Source: CAYYKK01 sp964467935 (lineage in GTDB: Bacteria; Myxococcota_A; Polyangia; Polyangiales; Polyangiaceae). From it: a DNA stretch of 6,578 nucleotides. The notes beneath the pieces are model-generated. The model had not been told where the DNA came from. It searched no databases and worked only from the letters and a program-made list of their open reading frames with translations. Below, in pieces: positions 5,172 to 6,578 of the stretch. The stretch is taken from NCBI GenBank assembly GCA_964467935.1, contig CAYYKK010000373.1, positions 1 to 6,578 on the forward strand, written 5' to 3'. The translations under genes were made by a program, and so were the position numbers. How positions within the stretch are numbered: the first letter of the stretch is position 1; every line of letters begins with the position of its first letter.

Positions 5172-6407
5172 GTGAGCGCCGACCCCGGCTCGCTCTGGGA
5201 GCGGCTCTCCGCGTTCGGCACGCGCGACGAGCCGCCCGCGGAGCTCCGGCGCATTCGGCTCACGAACCAGAGCGCGGCCATCGCAGCCGTGAGCTGCACG
5301 GGCTTCGCGCTCGCGTTCCTGCTCGCCGGATCGGCGTTCCGGGTGCCTCTCGTCGCCAACACCCTCGCGCTGCCGCTCGTCTGCGCCGCGCCGCTCCTCG
5401 GGCGACGTGGCGCGCACCGGGCCGCGCGTGTCGCGGTGCTCCTGCCCGTGAACCTCGTGGCCCTCGTCGCTTCGCTCGCGATGGGGCCCGTCGTCGGCTT
5501 CCAAGACTACTTCTTCGTGTTCGGTGCGGTCGCGTTCCTCCTCTTCGAGGACGATCCGCCATCGAAGTGGGCGCTCGCCGCGCTCAGCGCGGCGTGCGGG
5601 GTCGCGACGAGCGCCGGCGTGTCGCTCGGCGTCCCGCCGATCACCCTCGATCCGTCGACCGCGCGGCTCGTGGGCGTGAGCTCGGTGCTGATCGTCCTCG
5701 GGACGATGATCTTCGTCGTGCACCTCTTCACGCGCGACACCTCGCGCGCCGAGGCGAAGCTCGCCGTCGAGCACGAGCGCTCCGAGAAGCTGCTCTTGAA
5801 CATCCTGCCGGGGCCGATCTCGGCGAGGTTGAAGGACACCGATCAGCCCATCGCCGACGGGTTCTCCGAGGTCACCGTGCTGTTCGCCGATCTCGTCGGC
5901 TTCACGGAGCTGAGCCAAAAGCTCACGCCCGAAGCGCTCGTGGAGATGCTGAACCGCGTCTTCACCGCGTTCGACGAGCTCGCCGAGCGACACGGTCTCG
6001 AGAAGATCAAGACCATCGGCGATTGCTACATGGTCGCCGCGGGGCTCCCCGAGGCCCGCGAGGATCACGTCGAGGCCATCGCCCACATGGCGCTCGGCAT
6101 GCGCGAGGCGCTCGAGCGCATCAACCGGGAGGCGTCGTCGTCGCTCCGCATCCGCATCGGCATCCACACCGGGCCCGTCGTCGCGGGGGTCATCGGGAAG
6201 CGAAAGTTCATCTACGACCTCTGGGGCGACACCGTGAACACCGCGAGCCGGATGGAATCGAGCGGGATCGAGCAGGAGATCCAGGTCACGAAGGAGGTCT
6301 TCGAGCGGATCCGCGATCGCTTCGATCTCGCGCCGCGCGGCACCGTGACGGTGAAGGGCAAGGGTCCGATGGAGACCTGGCTCCTCCGCGGCGAGAAGTC
6401 GCGCTGA
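5172..6407 (+). CDS. Membrane-bound class III adenylate cyclase
   Basis: The product has 411 residues, with a GTG start 31 bp after the preceding gene; the ribosome site is weak (GGGCGG). The N-terminal half has about six hydrophobic segments (roughly 33-53, 58-77, 84-106, 110-126, 132-152, 166-187). A charged helix (189-207) and the transducer-like SEKLLLNILPGPISARLK (204-221) join it to a class III cyclase domain (about 230-407). Catalytic residues are intact: metal-binding Asp240 (FADLVGFT) and Asp284 (KTIGD), transition-state Asn356 and Arg360 (DTVNTASR), and the base-selecting pair Lys280 and Asp349 (FIYDLWGD). The Lys/Asp pair points to ATP rather than GTP, so the product should be cAMP. 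It should work as a homodimer with its active sites in the cytoplasm. The membrane part may sense a signal, but I see no named sensor domain such as CHASE, PAS or HAMP. Confidence 0.93.
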   Translation: MSADPGSLWERLSAFGTRDEPPAELRRIRLTNQSAAIAAVSCTGFALAFLLAGSAFRVPLVANTLALPLVCAAPLLGRRGAHRAARVAVLLPVNLVALVASLAMGPVVGFQDYFFVFGAVAFLLFEDDPPSKWALAALSAACGVATSAGVSLGVPPITLDPSTARLVGVSSVLIVLGTMIFVVHLFTRDTSRAEAKLAVEHERSEKLLLNILPGPISARLKDTDQPIADGFSEVTVLFADLVGFTELSQKLTPEALVEMLNRVFTAFDELAERHGLEKIKTIGDCYMVAAGLPEAREDHVEAIAHMALGMREALERINREASSSLRIRIGIHTGPVVAGVIGKRKFIYDLWGDTVNTASRMESSGIEQEIQVTKEVFERIRDRFDLAPRGTVTVKGKGPMETWLLRGEKSR

Positions 6408-6578
6408 CGGCGCGCACACCGGCCGCGTCGTCACGGGCTCGACGCGGGAGCGCGCGCGCCTTGCGATCGCGTCGACCAGGCTCTCGCGTCCGCGCGCCTC
6501 GGCCCTGCCGGCCATCCGTCGAGCCAATCGTCGAGCTCCGCGCGCCTCGCCGCAGGTCCGCGTGCGGCGCGGTGACCG
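6408..6578. other. Right-edge region without a supported gene
   Basis: These 171 bp follow the cyclase stop. No terminator with a U-tract, RNA gene or convincing start was found. A minus-strand frame entering from the right edge ends in TGA at 6431-6433 and includes ELDDWLDGWPAGPRRAD. It could be the C-terminal end of a leftward gene, but third-position GC there is lower than in the cyclase and 48 codons are too few to judge. Confidence 0.4.

Noticed and set aside
5067..6527. A 486-codon open frame on the minus strand
   Set aside because: It lies antisense to the well-supported cyclase gene. Its His/Asp/Glu/Arg-rich text is the reverse of cyclase codons.

Overview
The window is very GC-rich, with strong G/C preference at third codon positions. 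It carries a Gly-rich lipoprotein and a membrane-bound class III cyclase of kinds common in large Myxococcota (myxobacterial) genomes. A Polyangia-like host is my best guess from style alone; no taxonomic marker gene is present.

Layout. Minus strand, read right to left from 4195: a small Pro/Val/Ala/Met-rich repeat protein (3662-4195), a ferritin-like diiron protein (2844-3665) and an AMMECR1-domain protein with a long helical C-terminal half (1417-2847). Each of these three genes meets the next in a 4-base GTGA overlap, so they look like one translationally coupled operon. A 141-bp gap follows, holding two adjacent inverted repeats. Next comes a Gly-rich, partly collagen-like surface lipoprotein with a DUF1565-like segment (1275 down to base 1), which runs off the left edge. 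Plus strand, starting divergently at 4267: a BolA/IbaG-family protein (4267-4524), an unassigned 165-residue protein (4643-5140), and a six-helix membrane adenylate cyclase (5172-6407) 31 bp after it. The last 171 bp hold no gene I can support.

How the genes may work together. The coupled trio is the most unusual part. A diiron protein with a complete ligand set sits between a repeat-bearing, possibly exported small protein and an AMMECR1 protein that lacks its usual Memo and radical-SAM partners here. The trio is divergent from a BolA gene, a family tied to iron and Fe-S handling, so an iron/redox theme is possible but inferred. The 165-residue protein and the cyclase probably form a second transcription unit in which the cyclase makes cAMP in response to a membrane-sensed signal. 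No RNA genes, CRISPR arrays, insertion sequences or phage genes were seen.
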